From Streptomyces sp. NBC_01551 (GTDB lineage: Bacteria; Actinomycetota; Actinomycetes; Streptomycetales; Streptomycetaceae), in contig NZ_JAPEPX010000001.1 in the NCBI RefSeq assembly GCF_026339935.1, positions 5,297,501 to 5,361,500 on the forward strand: DNA of 64,000 nucleotides, written 5' to 3'. The position numbers were made by a program, and so were the translations under genes. Below are positions 54,701 to 62,876 of the stretch, piece after piece (the first letter of the stretch is position 1; every line of letters starts with the position of its first letter). A model generated the notes under the pieces. It was given only the letters and a program-made list of their open reading frames with translations, was not told where the DNA came from and made no database searches.

Positions 54701-55484
54701 CGCCTGGGAGCACCTGGTCTCCAGCAGCTTCCCGTGGGGCGAGTTCATGACCGACCAGCAGCGGACGTACGCCAAGGGCGGCAAGCGGAGCGAGAGCTGG
54801 TACGACGGGGTCATCGGCCCCGTCGCGCCGCGCGACGCCTCGGGCCGGGCGGTGCTCGCCGCCGAACGTCAGGGAAACCTGATCGGCTTCGCCCCGGCGA
54901 TGTGGGGCGACAGCGGGCACTACGCCCAGCCGGGCTCCTTCGGCGACATCGGCGGCCTGGTGCTGAAGCGCGACGGCGAGCAGATCGGCGAGAGCTGGTA
55001 CCCGTCCGGGGTGTTCGAGGTCCCGGCCGGGGAGGCCACGTACGAACTGACCCAGCAGGTCGAGAAGATCGGCGCCCCGGCGCGGACCTGGCAGCGCTCC
55101 CGGGGGGTCGTGACCTCGTGGACCTTCCGTTCGAAGGCGGACCCCACCCAGTACTCGCAGGGCCTGCCGATCCTGTTCCCGGCGCTCACGGTGCCGGAGG
55201 ACGGGATGAAGGCCCTCGCGGCGAAGGACGGCCAGACGATCGGGCTCGGTGCCACCGGGCACGCGGGATACCGGCCGGGGGCGCTGAAGTCGGCGAAGCT
55301 GGCGTACTCGTACGACGGTGAGCACTGGACGCAGGCGAAGGTCGGCGAGCGGGACGGCCGGTGGACGGCGGTCGTGGACCACGCGGGTGCCGGGGGCAGG
55401 CCGGTGACGCTGAGGGTCGAACTGACGGACGCGAACGGGGCGTCCGTCACCCAGACGGTCGCGCGGGCGTACGACGTCCGCTAG
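51714..55484 (+). CDS. Large secreted S8 (subtilisin) serine protease
   Basis: 1256 residues. Signal peptide at 1-28 (RTALGAAIAAVLAVTAVGPSS). Catalytic residues: Asp242 in VAVLDTGTD, His274 in GHGTH, oxyanion Asn371 in AAGNSG and Ser446 in SGTSMATPH. A propeptide of about 200 residues comes first. The long C-terminus (about 500-1256) has beta-sandwich segments and a PA-like domain near 810-900 (TAEELAAAGAKGAIVLVKAA). No LPXTG or membrane anchor is seen, so it is released. ATG at 51714 with GGGGAGA 5 nt upstream; ATG at 51687 is in frame. Divergent from the LuxR/TrmB-like gene. Confidence 0.93.
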   Translation: MRPISRTALGAAIAAVLAVTAVGPSSARPSDDGAPGAGNRPLTGSESAARQSGAPVTVTLVTGDRILVSTDAAGRSAATAMPREDGSQPLVQTRQSGEDLYVYPEGAVTALAAGKVDRELFNVTGLIRQGYDDAHAKKLPLIAVYDGSVNVARSAPPAPRGADRSRTLASIGAVALAADKQRAAAFWADVTDTRSRAAGGLRKLWLDGKVRANLERSTKQVNAPAAWAAGYDGKGTKVAVLDTGTDLEHPDLKGRVAASENFTDSDTDADRQGHGTHTISTVGGSGAESGGAKKGVAPGAGLLSGKVLNDQGYGLDSWIIAGMEWAVESKADVVSMSLGDPSQTACDDPMSAAAEHLARSTGTLFVIAAGNSGPGNNTVSSPGCAPSVLTVGAVDRDDTTAPFSSRGPAGPQHTLKPEIAAPGVGISAAAMGGRGVYAYQSMSGTSMATPHVAGAAAIVKQRHPDWTAQQIKAALVGSANTAVPGDVRQTGGGRLDVKAAIDTAVIGAPAVQGGTYHWPQERGDRTGVEIPYTNTGSRPVTLDLAVEKVTGNDGSAVRSRIARLERRTVTVPAGATVKVPLALDPAARLERSQYGDVTGRVVATANGARVSTPFSLYVEPETVTLRVKLIDRWGKPAAGPSSLDVIGTDDASGERRFNEGAADQVYRVRPGSYFLSAFVATLDAGEGATLYDSLTYLGRPQLEVRKDTVVTLDARKAARLSIETERPTEARNTTLAFARHWDDTWLHAGTAAGGRTIRGYYASVEGRADDGAFEFGSYWRAAAPLVSELKAAGGGPVLHPITASTGSDNLDGTGSAPLVDAGAGTAEELAAAGAKGAIVLVKAADDSLYEVANRAKGAGAKAVLAHRDAPGRWVGFTGYAGGSLPALTVDSAEAKALLERLAGGKVTLAWKAAAKSPYVYNLAQIEQGQVRGERTYRVRDRDLGAAESTYHAMGVGADFMDLPGAYRPLGNAVFFGGLDTVAVPGKRTEYYTPGDTAWEHLVSSSFPWGEFMTDQQRTYAKGGKRSESWYDGVIGPVAPRDASGRAVLAAERQGNLIGFAPAMWGDSGHYAQPGSFGDIGGLVLKRDGEQIGESWYPSGVFEVPAGEATYELTQQVEKIGAPARTWQRSRGVVTSWTFRSKADPTQYSQGLPILFPALTVPEDGMKALAAKDGQTIGLGATGHAGYRPGALKSAKLAYSYDGEHWTQAKVGERDGRWTAVVDHAGAGGRPVTLRVELTDANGASVTQTVARAYDVR

Positions 55485-55586
55485 TTCGTACGACTGACCG
55501 GGAAGGGGTCCGGCGGGCGGCGGCCCGCTGGACCCCTTTCGGGTATTCGGCGTTTTCCGACGGGCCTTCGGGCCGAGAATGGGGGC

Positions 55587-57299
55587 ATGAGTCAGCAGGG
55601 CGCGGACGACTGGTGGCAGAAGCTGTACGAGGACCCGGACGCGGGACCGGAGCCTGATCCGGGGGACACCCTGGACCACCGCTTCCGCTCGGCAGCGGTG
55701 GTGGTGACCCCACCCGCCCCCGGGGAGCCGCCGCCACCCCTCCTCCCGTCCCAACGCCACCCCGAGCCGCCGCCGGAGGGACGTCCGGACCCGCTGGGCG
55801 CCGCGGGGACGGCCGCACGCCCGGCGGAGCCGGGGCTCCACGGGGCGACGGGGGCCGTGCCCGGCGCCCGGCGCCCGGACCCGCGCCCCGACCTGCCCCC
55901 GCACCTGCGGCCGGAGGCCGGCGGACACCTGCCGCCGGACCCCGTCGCGGACGCGAACCCGCGTCCGGAGTCCGTCAACGGCCCCCGGCCGGGAGGGAGC
56001 CCGGACGCGGTGCCGGGGACCGCCCCGGGGTCGCCTCCGAGAGCGCGTTCGGATCGGCGTCCGGAGTCCGGCACGGGCCCGGGGACGGGACGGGGCCCGG
56101 ACGTGGCGCCGGGCGCCGTGCCCGGGGCGCTTCCGGGAGCGCGGGCGGGGTCCGTGCCAGGGCAAGGGCCGGGGCCGGCTCTGGGGCGGGGCCCGGAGGC
56201 CGGTCCGGAGCTGCGGCCGGGGCCGCCGCGGGATCCGCGGCAGGCCGGGCCGACCGGGTACGCGCTCGGGGACGTGACCGTGCCGCCGGCGCCGGCCGAG
56301 CCGGAGGAGGCGCCCGAGTTGCCGGTGTGGCGGTGGGGGGTGCCGCGCGACGGGGAGGCGGTGCAGGAGGTTCCGCCGGCGGCTCCGGGGCCCCCGCCCG
56401 CGGCCGAGCCGGTCGGCGCGGTCGGACGGCGGCCCGAGGTGCGCCACCTCGGCGACCGGGCACCGACCTACGCCGCCGAGCCGGGCTCGCTGCCCGTCGC
56501 CGACCCCGCCGACCTCGACCGGCTCGTCCCCGACACCGTCCTGGAGGGGGCCCGCCACGGCACGTACACCCTGCGCGCCGCCTCCGTACGCGGCGACTCC
56601 GCCCGCTACCGCGGCGAGGCCCGCAGGGACTTCCTGCTCACCGCCCGCTTCGGCACCGGCGACGACGCCCTCGTCCTCGTGGCCCTCGCGGGCGGCGACC
56701 GGGCCGCCCCCGGGGCCCGCGAGGCCGCCGCCGAGGTGTGCCACTGGGTCGCCGCCGCCATCGGCCGCAGCCAGGAGCGGCTCGCGGCGGACATCCGGTC
56801 CGGCCGGCGCGACGCCCTGCGATCCGGGCTCCAGCGGCTCACCGACCGCGGCTACGGCCGGTTGCGCGCCCACGCCGCCGAGCTCGGCCTCGCGGAGGAG
56901 GAGTACACGGCCGGGCTACGCGGGCTGCTGCTCCCGGTGGACCCGGAGTGCAAGACCCGGGTCAGCTTCGGCACCGGCGCGGGCGGCCTGTTCCGGCTCC
57001 GCGCGGGCCAGTGGCAGGACCTGGAGCCCGGGCGCGACCCCCGGGAGCCCGCCCCCGAGGACCCGGCCGGCGGCGGCTTCCGGTTCCGCGCCTCCGTGGC
57101 CCGCCCGGGGGACACCCTGCTGCTCTGCTCCGGCGGCCTCGCTGAGCCGATGCGCGAGGAGGCCCTGCTCCCGGCCGCGCTCGGCGCCCGCTGGGCCGAG
57201 CCGGAGCCGCCCGGCCTGGCGGCCTTCCTCGCGGACACCCAGCTGCGCCTCAAGGGCTACGCCGACGACCGGACGGCCGCCGCCGTCTGGGAGGCGTGA
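55587..57299 (+). CDS. Low-complexity protein with C-terminal PP2C-like domain
   Basis: 570 residues. The N-terminus (QQGADDWWQKLYEDPDAGPEPDPGDTLDHRF) is followed by roughly 250 residues of Pro/Gly/Arg/Ala-rich disordered sequence. The final 260 residues contain a PPM/PP2C-like fold, with YTLRAASVRGDSARYRGEARRDF and LVLVALAGGDRAAPGAREAAA, but the metal-binding Asp motifs are not obvious, so it may be a catalytically weak or inactive relative. Streptomyces homologues sit with vWA and Ter-type genes, none of which is next to it here. ATG at 55587. Confidence 0.78.
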   Translation: MSQQGADDWWQKLYEDPDAGPEPDPGDTLDHRFRSAAVVVTPPAPGEPPPPLLPSQRHPEPPPEGRPDPLGAAGTAARPAEPGLHGATGAVPGARRPDPRPDLPPHLRPEAGGHLPPDPVADANPRPESVNGPRPGGSPDAVPGTAPGSPPRARSDRRPESGTGPGTGRGPDVAPGAVPGALPGARAGSVPGQGPGPALGRGPEAGPELRPGPPRDPRQAGPTGYALGDVTVPPAPAEPEEAPELPVWRWGVPRDGEAVQEVPPAAPGPPPAAEPVGAVGRRPEVRHLGDRAPTYAAEPGSLPVADPADLDRLVPDTVLEGARHGTYTLRAASVRGDSARYRGEARRDFLLTARFGTGDDALVLVALAGGDRAAPGAREAAAEVCHWVAAAIGRSQERLAADIRSGRRDALRSGLQRLTDRGYGRLRAHAAELGLAEEEYTAGLRGLLLPVDPECKTRVSFGTGAGGLFRLRAGQWQDLEPGRDPREPAPEDPAGGGFRFRASVARPGDTLLLCSGGLAEPMREEALLPAALGARWAEPEPPGLAAFLADTQLRLKGYADDRTAAAVWEA

Positions 57300-57356
57300 T
57301 CCGGGGGAACGTGCGTGGATGGAAGGCGCACACGGCACAGAAAGGGCACCCCCTCC

Positions 57357-59099
57357 ATGGCCAAGCAGAACGTGGCGGAGCAGTTCGTCGACATCCTCGT
57401 GCGCGCGGGCGTGCGGCGGATGTACGGAGTCGTCGGCGACAGCCTGAACCCGATCGTCGACGCGATCCGCCGAACGGGTGGAATCGACTGGATCCAGGTC
57501 CGGCACGAGGAGACGGCCGCCTTCGCGGCCGGCGCCGAGGCCCAGATCACCGGCTCGCTCGCGGCCTGCGCGGGCTCCTGCGGGCCCGGAAACCTGCACC
57601 TCATCAACGGCCTCTACGACGCCCACCGCTCGATGGCCCACGTCCTCGCACTCGCCTCGCACATCCCCTCCGGCGAGATCGGCCTCGGCTACTTCCAGGA
57701 GACCCACCCCGACCGGCTGTTCACCGAGTGCAGCCACTACAGCGAGCTGATCTCGAACCCGCGGCAGATGCCCCGGGTGCTCCAGAGCGCCATCCAGCAC
57801 GCCATCGGCCGCGGCGGCGTCAGCGTGGTGTCCCTGCCCGGGGACATCGCCTCGCAGCCCGCGCCCGAGAAGACCGTCGAGCACGCGCTCGTCACCGCGC
57901 GGCCCACGGTGCGGCCCGGCGACGGGGAGATCGAGAAGCTGGTCCGGCTGATCGACGAGGCGGACCGGGTCACCCTGTTCTGCGGCAGCGGCACCGCCGG
58001 GGCGCACGCGGAGGTGATGGAGTTCGCCGGCCGGGTCAAGGCCCCCGTCGGGCACGCGCTGCGCGGCAAGGAATGGATCCAGTACGACAATCCCTACGAC
58101 GTCGGCATGAGCGGGCTGCTCGGCTACGGCGCGGCCTACGAGGCCACCCACGAGTGCGACCTGCTGATCCTGCTGGGCACGGACTTCCCGTACAACGCCT
58201 TCCTGCCCGACGATGTGAAGATCGTCCAGGTGGACATCCGGCCCGAACACCTCGGCAGGCGCTCCCAGCTGGACCTCGCCGTGTGGGGCGACGTCCGCGA
58301 GACCCTGCGCGTCCTGAACACCCGGGTGAAGGCCAAGACCGACCGCCGCTTCCTCGACCGGATGCTGAAGAAGCACGCGGACGCGCTGGAGGGCGTGGTC
58401 AAGGCGTACACCCGCAAGGTGGAGAAGCACACGCCGATCCACCCCGAGTACGTGGCCGCCGTGCTGGACGAACTGGCCGACGACGACGCCGTGTTCACCG
58501 TCGACACCGGCATGTGCAATGTGTGGGCCGCGCGCTATCTTTCCCCGAACGGCAAGCGCCGCATCATCGGCTCCTTCAGCCACGGCTCCATGGCCAATGC
58601 CCTCCCGCAGGCCATCGGGGCACAGTTCACCGACCGGAACCGTCAAGTGGTCTCGATGTCCGGCGATGGCGGTTTCTCGATGCTGATGGGAGATTTCCTC
58701 ACCCTGGTGCAGTACGACCTGCCCGTCAAAGTGGTCCTCTTCAACAACTCATCGCTCGGCATGGTCGAGTTGGAAATGCTGGTTTCCGGCCTTCCTTCGT
58801 ACGGGACGACGAACAAGAACCCGGATTTCGCCGCGATCGCCCGCGCGGCGGGTGCCTACGGGGTCCGGGTGGAAAAGCCCAAGCAGCTCACAGCGGCTTT
58901 GAAGGACGCTTTCCGGCACAAGGGGCCGGCTCTGGTGGACGTGGTCACGGACCCCAACGCATTGTCCATTCCCCCCAGGATCAGCGCCGAAATGGTGACC
59001 GGGTTCGCACTTTCCGCCAGCAAGATCGTGCTGGACGGCGGGGTGGGCCGCATGATCCAGATGGCTCGATCCAACCTCCGAAACGTGCCCCTCCCCTGA
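57357..59099 (+). CDS. poxB: Pyruvate dehydrogenase (quinone)/pyruvate oxidase, PoxB-like
   Basis: 580 residues of a ThDP-dependent enzyme: catalytic Glu region RHEETAAFAAGAEAQ, middle FAD-type domain and the ThDP-binding MSGDGGFSML...FNNSSLGM (GDG-x-N). The C-terminal tail (ISAEMVTGFALSASKIVLDG) resembles the membrane-binding helix of PoxB. It oxidises pyruvate to acetate and CO2, giving electrons to quinone. ATG at 57357 is used, with AAAGGG 12 nt upstream. Confidence 0.92.
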   Translation: MAKQNVAEQFVDILVRAGVRRMYGVVGDSLNPIVDAIRRTGGIDWIQVRHEETAAFAAGAEAQITGSLAACAGSCGPGNLHLINGLYDAHRSMAHVLALASHIPSGEIGLGYFQETHPDRLFTECSHYSELISNPRQMPRVLQSAIQHAIGRGGVSVVSLPGDIASQPAPEKTVEHALVTARPTVRPGDGEIEKLVRLIDEADRVTLFCGSGTAGAHAEVMEFAGRVKAPVGHALRGKEWIQYDNPYDVGMSGLLGYGAAYEATHECDLLILLGTDFPYNAFLPDDVKIVQVDIRPEHLGRRSQLDLAVWGDVRETLRVLNTRVKAKTDRRFLDRMLKKHADALEGVVKAYTRKVEKHTPIHPEYVAAVLDELADDDAVFTVDTGMCNVWAARYLSPNGKRRIIGSFSHGSMANALPQAIGAQFTDRNRQVVSMSGDGGFSMLMGDFLTLVQYDLPVKVVLFNNSSLGMVELEMLVSGLPSYGTTNKNPDFAAIARAAGAYGVRVEKPKQLTAALKDAFRHKGPALVDVVTDPNALSIPPRISAEMVTGFALSASKIVLDGGVGRMIQMARSNLRNVPLP

Positions 59100-59195
59100 C
59101 CCCGCAGGAGTGCGGATTGCCCCGGCGGGCATGCTCCCGTAGGCCTGTTCGAGAGGCTTTCGTTATCGGAGCGCGACGCGGGGGAGGACATCGCC

Positions 59196-59696
59196 GTGCG
59201 GGTGGGGGCGAAGACCGGGAAGCTGTGGAGACGGGGGCGGCCCGTACCGCGCGAACCGTCGGCCATGGACGGGGACGGGGCGGACGCGGTGGACACGCTG
59301 GAGATGAGCCGCAGTCTGCGCCGGGCCGATTTGAAGGCCGTGGGCGAAGTGCGGCGGGCGTTACGGGAGTTGATGCGCCACCGGTGCCGCTCGGATACCG
59401 CCGAGGCGGCGGAGCTGCTGATCACCGAGGTCGTCACCAACGCCCTGGTCCACACCGAGCAGGGCGCGGAGGTGTCCGCCAGTCTCGCCGCCGGCCGGCT
59501 GCGGGTGGAGGTCAGGGACTACGCCGCCCGCCGGCCCCGGCCGCACGTACCGACCGCCGACGACGGTACGCACGGCAGGGGTCTGGTCCTCGTACAGGCG
59601 CTCGCCGACGCGTGGGGCGTGGACGCGCCCGCGCGCGGCGGCGGCAAGGTGGTGTGGTTCGAGCTGGCCGGAGCGTGCGAAGCGGGGCCCGCCTGA
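59196..59696 (+). CDS. RsbW-like ATP-binding regulatory protein (HATPase_c)
   Basis: 166 residues. Bergerat-fold motifs are seen: N-box ITEVVTNALVHTE, G1 LRVEVRDYA and G2 GRGLVLVQALAD. In Streptomyces such proteins are anti-sigma kinases or their relatives. GTG at 59196 with GGGGGAGG upstream. No anti-anti-sigma or sigma gene is next to it. The start is a little longer than the domain; an internal ATG at 59264 is possible. Convergent with the DUF2637 gene. Confidence 0.85.
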   Translation: MRVGAKTGKLWRRGRPVPREPSAMDGDGADAVDTLEMSRSLRRADLKAVGEVRRALRELMRHRCRSDTAEAAELLITEVVTNALVHTEQGAEVSASLAAGRLRVEVRDYAARRPRPHVPTADDGTHGRGLVLVQALADAWGVDAPARGGGKVVWFELAGACEAGPA

Positions 59697-59717
59697 GCGC
59701 GCGTACGCGCTCGGACG

Positions 59718-59737
59718 GGCCCCGCGGGTCCGGGGCC
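59718..59737. terminator. Bidirectional hairpin between convergent genes
   Basis: A 7-bp stem ggccccg/cggggcc with a 6-nt loop between the ends of the RsbW-like gene and the DUF2637 gene. No T-run, but position and GC content fit a shared terminator. Confidence 0.5.
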
Positions 59738-59749
59738 TTGGAGTCCGGC

Positions 59750-60808
59750 TCAGCCGAACTGCTGCTCCAGGTCCTTGAGTTTGCGTTCCAGTGAGTCGAG
59801 TCGGGGGATCGTCTGGGTGTCGTCCTCGGCGGTGAGGTCCACCGTCCGGGGACCGGCCGGATCAAGGGATTCGGCCGCGTTCACGGCCTGCAGGGAGGGC
59901 CGGCGTCGCAGGGGCAGCTGTCCCGCTTCCGATATGGCCGGCTCCGCGCCGACCGGCGCGGAGCCCGCTTGGGAGGTCAGCCCCGGCAGCTCGACCTGGC
60001 GGCCGCGCGAACGCCCGAACGCCCGGTGCTGGCGGCCCAGCGCCTTGATGCGCGCCCGGTCCAGCCGGTTCTGGTCGCGCCTGCGGTGCCGGTCCTGCTC
60101 CTTCTCGCGCTTGTCCTCCCGTACCTCGTCGACGGCCTCGTCCAGGGTGCGGACGCCCTCCAGCAGCATGAGCGACCACGCGCCGAAGGTCTCGCGGGGT
60201 GCCCGCAGCCAGCGGACCATCCGGATCTGCGGCAACGGCCGCGGAATCAGGCCCTGTTCGCGCAGCGCCGCCCGGCGGGTCTGCTTCAGGGCCCGGTCGA
60301 ACAGGACGGCCGCCGAGAGCGACATCCCGGCGAAGAACTGCGGTGCCCCGTCGTGGCCGAGGCCGCGCGGGGCGTGCACCCAGTTGAACCAGGCGGCGGC
60401 GCCCGCGAACAGCCAGACCAGCATGCGGGATCCGAGGGCCGCGTCGCCGTGGCTGGCCTCGCGGACGGCGAGCACCGAGCAGAACATGGCCGCGCCGTCG
60501 AGACCGAACGGGACCAGGTACTCCCAGCCGCCGGAGAGGTTCAGGTTCTGCCGGCCGAAGCCGACCAGTCCGTGGAAGGAGAGCGCCGCTGCGACCGCCG
60601 CGCAGCAGAAGAGCAGGACGTACGAGGCGGTTCCGTACACGGCTTCCTTGCGGCGGCGCCGTTCCTCGCTGCGTTCCCAGCTGTCCTCGGCCGCGGCCTT
60701 CTCGCCGTCCCGCTTGCCCCGGGCCAGTACCGCCACTGCCGCAAGTACGCCCAGGATCAGCAGGCTGCCGGGCAGCAGCCAGTCCAGCGATATGTCGGTC
60801 AGTCTCAT
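59750..60808 (-). CDS. DUF2637 membrane protein
   Basis: 352 residues with about five hydrophobic segments (WLLPGSLLILGVLAAVAVLA, SYVLLFCCAAVAAALSF, FGLDGAAMFCSVLAV, LVWLFAGAAAWFNWV). The cytoplasmic C-terminal half (about 190-352) is charged, with REDKREKEQDRHRRRDQNRLDRAR as a long basic-acidic helix and a coiled-coil end (LERKLKDLEQQFG). DUF2637 proteins are known mostly from actinobacteria and their plasmids, where relatives belong to the spreading proteins (SpdB-like). ATG at 60808 follows AAGGGAC. Function unknown. Confidence 0.82.
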   Translation of the reverse strand: MRLTDISLDWLLPGSLLILGVLAAVAVLARGKRDGEKAAAEDSWERSEERRRRKEAVYGTASYVLLFCCAAVAAALSFHGLVGFGRQNLNLSGGWEYLVPFGLDGAAMFCSVLAVREASHGDAALGSRMLVWLFAGAAAWFNWVHAPRGLGHDGAPQFFAGMSLSAAVLFDRALKQTRRAALREQGLIPRPLPQIRMVRWLRAPRETFGAWSLMLLEGVRTLDEAVDEVREDKREKEQDRHRRRDQNRLDRARIKALGRQHRAFGRSRGRQVELPGLTSQAGSAPVGAEPAISEAGQLPLRRRPSLQAVNAAESLDPAGPRTVDLTAEDDTQTIPRLDSLERKLKDLEQQFG

Positions 60809-61000
60809 GCGGATGTCCCTTGCCTCGCGTATGCGGCGTTCCGGGCGCCATAGTGGCGCAGCCGGCCGGCCGTTCATGCGGGTTTCGGGCCAAGACGACG
60901 CCATCGGGGGGCGGGGCCCGTCGGATAGGGTGTTGTGTCTCGAACTCCCGCTCGCTTGAACGGCGTTGAGTTCGATTTACGTTCATCCGGGCGGGTGGGT

Positions 61001-61864
61001 TCAGCCCGCGGCGGCCTGCGTGAGCCGCACGACTCGGTCCGCGTCGCGGGTACGGGGGCAGGTGACGCAGGTGTCCTCGGGGCGGATCGTGTAGAAGAGG
61101 CAGCACCCGGCCCGATCCCGGGTGGGCAACGCCTCGCCGTCCGGACCGGTGAGGGTGCGGAAGCCAGCGCCCCCCGTGTACGGAGCCGTCGAGCCGGGCA
61201 GCAGCGCCTCCAGCTCGGCCATGGCCCGGTGCTCCTCGCCGAGCAGGTGGCCGACGTACCAGAGGCTCTCGACGACCTCGTCGGTCACCATGCCCCACAG
61301 GGCGCGGCGGCCGCGCCGCATCCGCGGGCCGAAACCTTCCACCACGGCTCCGAGGTGCTGGGCCACCGCAGCCCGCACCTCCTCGCGCAGCGCTTCCTCG
61401 TCGGGCACGACACGGGCCCCGGGGAGAGCGGCCGCCGGGTCGTCCGGCAGGCAGGCGAAGCTTTCGACGTGGACGGCCATTTGGCCGAGGGTCCGGTGGA
61501 AGGCCACCTCGGCGGCCGGGAGCCGGGGGACCCGCCGGAGCAGGAACCACGGGATCGTGATCAGCAGGCAGGCGGGCCACGCGTACCGGTGCAGCCCGAA
61601 ACCGGCGATCACGTCCGGCCGGGCCGGCTGCCCGTAGTCCCGCAGGACCTGGGCCTCGTCCCATTCCAGGAAGGTGTCCAGGGCGCTGTCGCCCGCCGCG
61701 AGCTCGTCCGCGCCGACCCACCCCACACCGCGAGGGGAGGGTTCGTGCGCGGACCGCTCGATGACCTGGAGTCCGCCGTACGCCTCGGTCAGGCGGGCGT
61801 AGGCGGCGCTGAGGGCCGTGGTGGCGGTGACGGCCGTGGCGGCGGTGACGGCCTGGACGGGCAT
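61001..61864 (-). CDS. FhuF-type ferric-siderophore reductase
   Basis: 287 residues. The C-terminal [2Fe-2S] motif is GCCLFYTIRPEDTCVTCPR: CC-x10-C-x2-C, as in FhuF and its actinobacterial relatives, which reduce ferric iron from siderophores in the cytoplasm. The rest is helical and Ala-rich. ATG at 61864 is used; GTG at 61873 is in frame. An iron box for DmdR/IdeR lies 31 bp upstream, so expression should rise under iron limitation. No siderophore gene is in the window. Confidence 0.88.
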   Translation of the reverse strand: MPVQAVTAATAVTATTALSAAYARLTEAYGGLQVIERSAHEPSPRGVGWVGADELAAGDSALDTFLEWDEAQVLRDYGQPARPDVIAGFGLHRYAWPACLLITIPWFLLRRVPRLPAAEVAFHRTLGQMAVHVESFACLPDDPAAALPGARVVPDEEALREEVRAAVAQHLGAVVEGFGPRMRRGRRALWGMVTDEVVESLWYVGHLLGEEHRAMAELEALLPGSTAPYTGGAGFRTLTGPDGEALPTRDRAGCCLFYTIRPEDTCVTCPRTRDADRVVRLTQAAAG

Positions 61865-61894
61865 GCTGGACACCGCCGAATCACGCGATCGTTA

Positions 61895-61913
61895 ACAGGT
61901 AAGCCTTACCTTA
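61895..61913 (-). promoter_or_regulatory. Iron box (DmdR1/IdeR/DtxR site) upstream of the FhuF gene
   Basis: On the minus strand the 19-mer taaggtaaggcttacctgt matches the DtxR/IdeR-type consensus TTAGGTTAGGCTAACCTAA at 14 of 19 positions, including the central GGCT core. It is also an imperfect palindrome centred on the gc. Position just before the gene fits iron-dependent repression. Confidence 0.82.
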
Positions 61914-61994
61914 CCTGACCATCGCCGGTGGTGCGAGAACCCGGTCGCCTATTCTCTTTTCCTGAGCAGGTCGAGACCCCTGGAGGAGGACCGA

Positions 61995-62660
61995 GTGCGC
62001 GAAACGGCCCAGGCCAGGATCCCGGCGCAGGCGCGGAAGGTGCCGAAGGTGTTGCGCCATTCGGTGCGCGGGCAGGTCCTGGAGGCGCTGCGCGCGGCGC
62101 TGGTGGCAGGCGACCTGGTGCCGGGGGAGATCTACTCGGGCCCCGCGCTGGGGGAGCGGTTCGGGGTCTCGGCGACGCCTGTGCGGGAGGCGATGCAGCA
62201 GCTGGCCCTGGAGGGGGCGGTGGAATGCCTGCCGAACCGGGGGTTCCGGGTCCTGGCGCGGACGCCGAGGGCGCTGGCGGAGCTGGCGGAGGTACGAGCG
62301 CTGCTGGAGGTCCCGGTGATGCTGCGGCTGGCGCGGACGGTGCCGGCCCAGGTGTGGGCCGGGCTGCGGCCGGTGGCCGACGCGACGGTGGTGGCGGCCG
62401 AGGCGGGTGACCTCGCGGGGTACGCGGAGGCGGACCGGCACTTCCACCGGGAGGTCCTCGCGCTGGCGGGCAACGCGGAGCTGGTCCAGGTCGCGGAGGA
62501 ACTCCACCGCCGCGCGCAATGGCCCCTCCCGGGCGTGGCCCGCACCCCGCGCGCGAGGCTCGTCGCCGACGCGGCGCAACACGTGACGCTCCTGGAGGCC
62601 CTCATCGCCGGCGACCTCCCCCTGTCCGACTCCCTGATCCACACCCACGCCCACCCGTAG
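61995..62660 (+). CDS. GntR-family transcriptional regulator (FCD type)
   Basis: 221 residues. N-terminal winged HTH with GQVLEALRAALVAGDLVPGE, then SGPALGERFGVSATPVREAMQQLALEGAVE, followed by an all-helical FCD effector domain (ALAELAEVRALLEVPVMLRLA, YAEADRHFHREVLALAGNAELV). GTG at 61995 with GGAGGAGGACCGA, an excellent ribosome site. It is divergent from the FhuF gene across 130 bp. Effector unknown; targets may be elsewhere, since no catabolic genes are next to it. Confidence 0.9.
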   Translation: MRETAQARIPAQARKVPKVLRHSVRGQVLEALRAALVAGDLVPGEIYSGPALGERFGVSATPVREAMQQLALEGAVECLPNRGFRVLARTPRALAELAEVRALLEVPVMLRLARTVPAQVWAGLRPVADATVVAAEAGDLAGYAEADRHFHREVLALAGNAELVQVAEELHRRAQWPLPGVARTPRARLVADAAQHVTLLEALIAGDLPLSDSLIHTHAHP

Positions 62661-62723
62661 CCACGGCCGTCCCGCCTGAAACGGCACCGCCGGGGCTGCC
62701 CGGTGCCGGCCCCCGAGCCCCCG

Positions 62724-62794
62724 CGCCTCAATCGTCGGCGGGGCTGGATGGTGCCGGATGCCCGCACATTCCAGCCCCGCCGGCGTTTGAGGCG
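62724..62794. repeat. Large imperfect inverted repeat downstream of the GntR gene
   Basis: Arms of 25 bp at 62724-62748 and 62770-62794 match at 23 positions in inverted orientation, with a 21-nt loop. The arm contains cctcaaNcg-cggcggggctgga, the same core as the elements at 49323-49476. A further copy is near 62832-62852. Confidence 0.7.
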
Positions 62795-62802
62795 CGGGGT
62801 CC

Positions 62803-62824
62803 GGGGCGGAGCCCCAGGTTTTTT
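62803..62824 (+). terminator. Candidate intrinsic terminator of the GntR gene
   Basis: A GC hairpin ggggc-gga-gcccc (62803-62815) followed by agg and six T residues at 62819-62824. The stem is short, but the T-run is rare in this DNA and the position fits the end of the GntR transcript. Confidence 0.6.
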
Positions 62825-62876
62825 GGCCGGCCGGCGATTGAGGGCGCGGCCGGGCAGGGCCCGCGCGGGGCGGGGG

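Noticed and set aside
51582..56873. Very long open frame on the minus strand opposite the subtilisin and PP2C genes
   Set aside because: High-GC DNA leaves antisense frames open. The opposite frame has clear signal peptide, catalytic motifs and a ribosome site; the antisense translation has low-complexity Gly/Val/Arg composition and no domain.
59750..60808. DUF2637 protein as a sign of an integrated plasmid
   Set aside because: No Tra, replication, integrase or attachment site is seen near it; DUF2637 proteins also occur in chromosomes.
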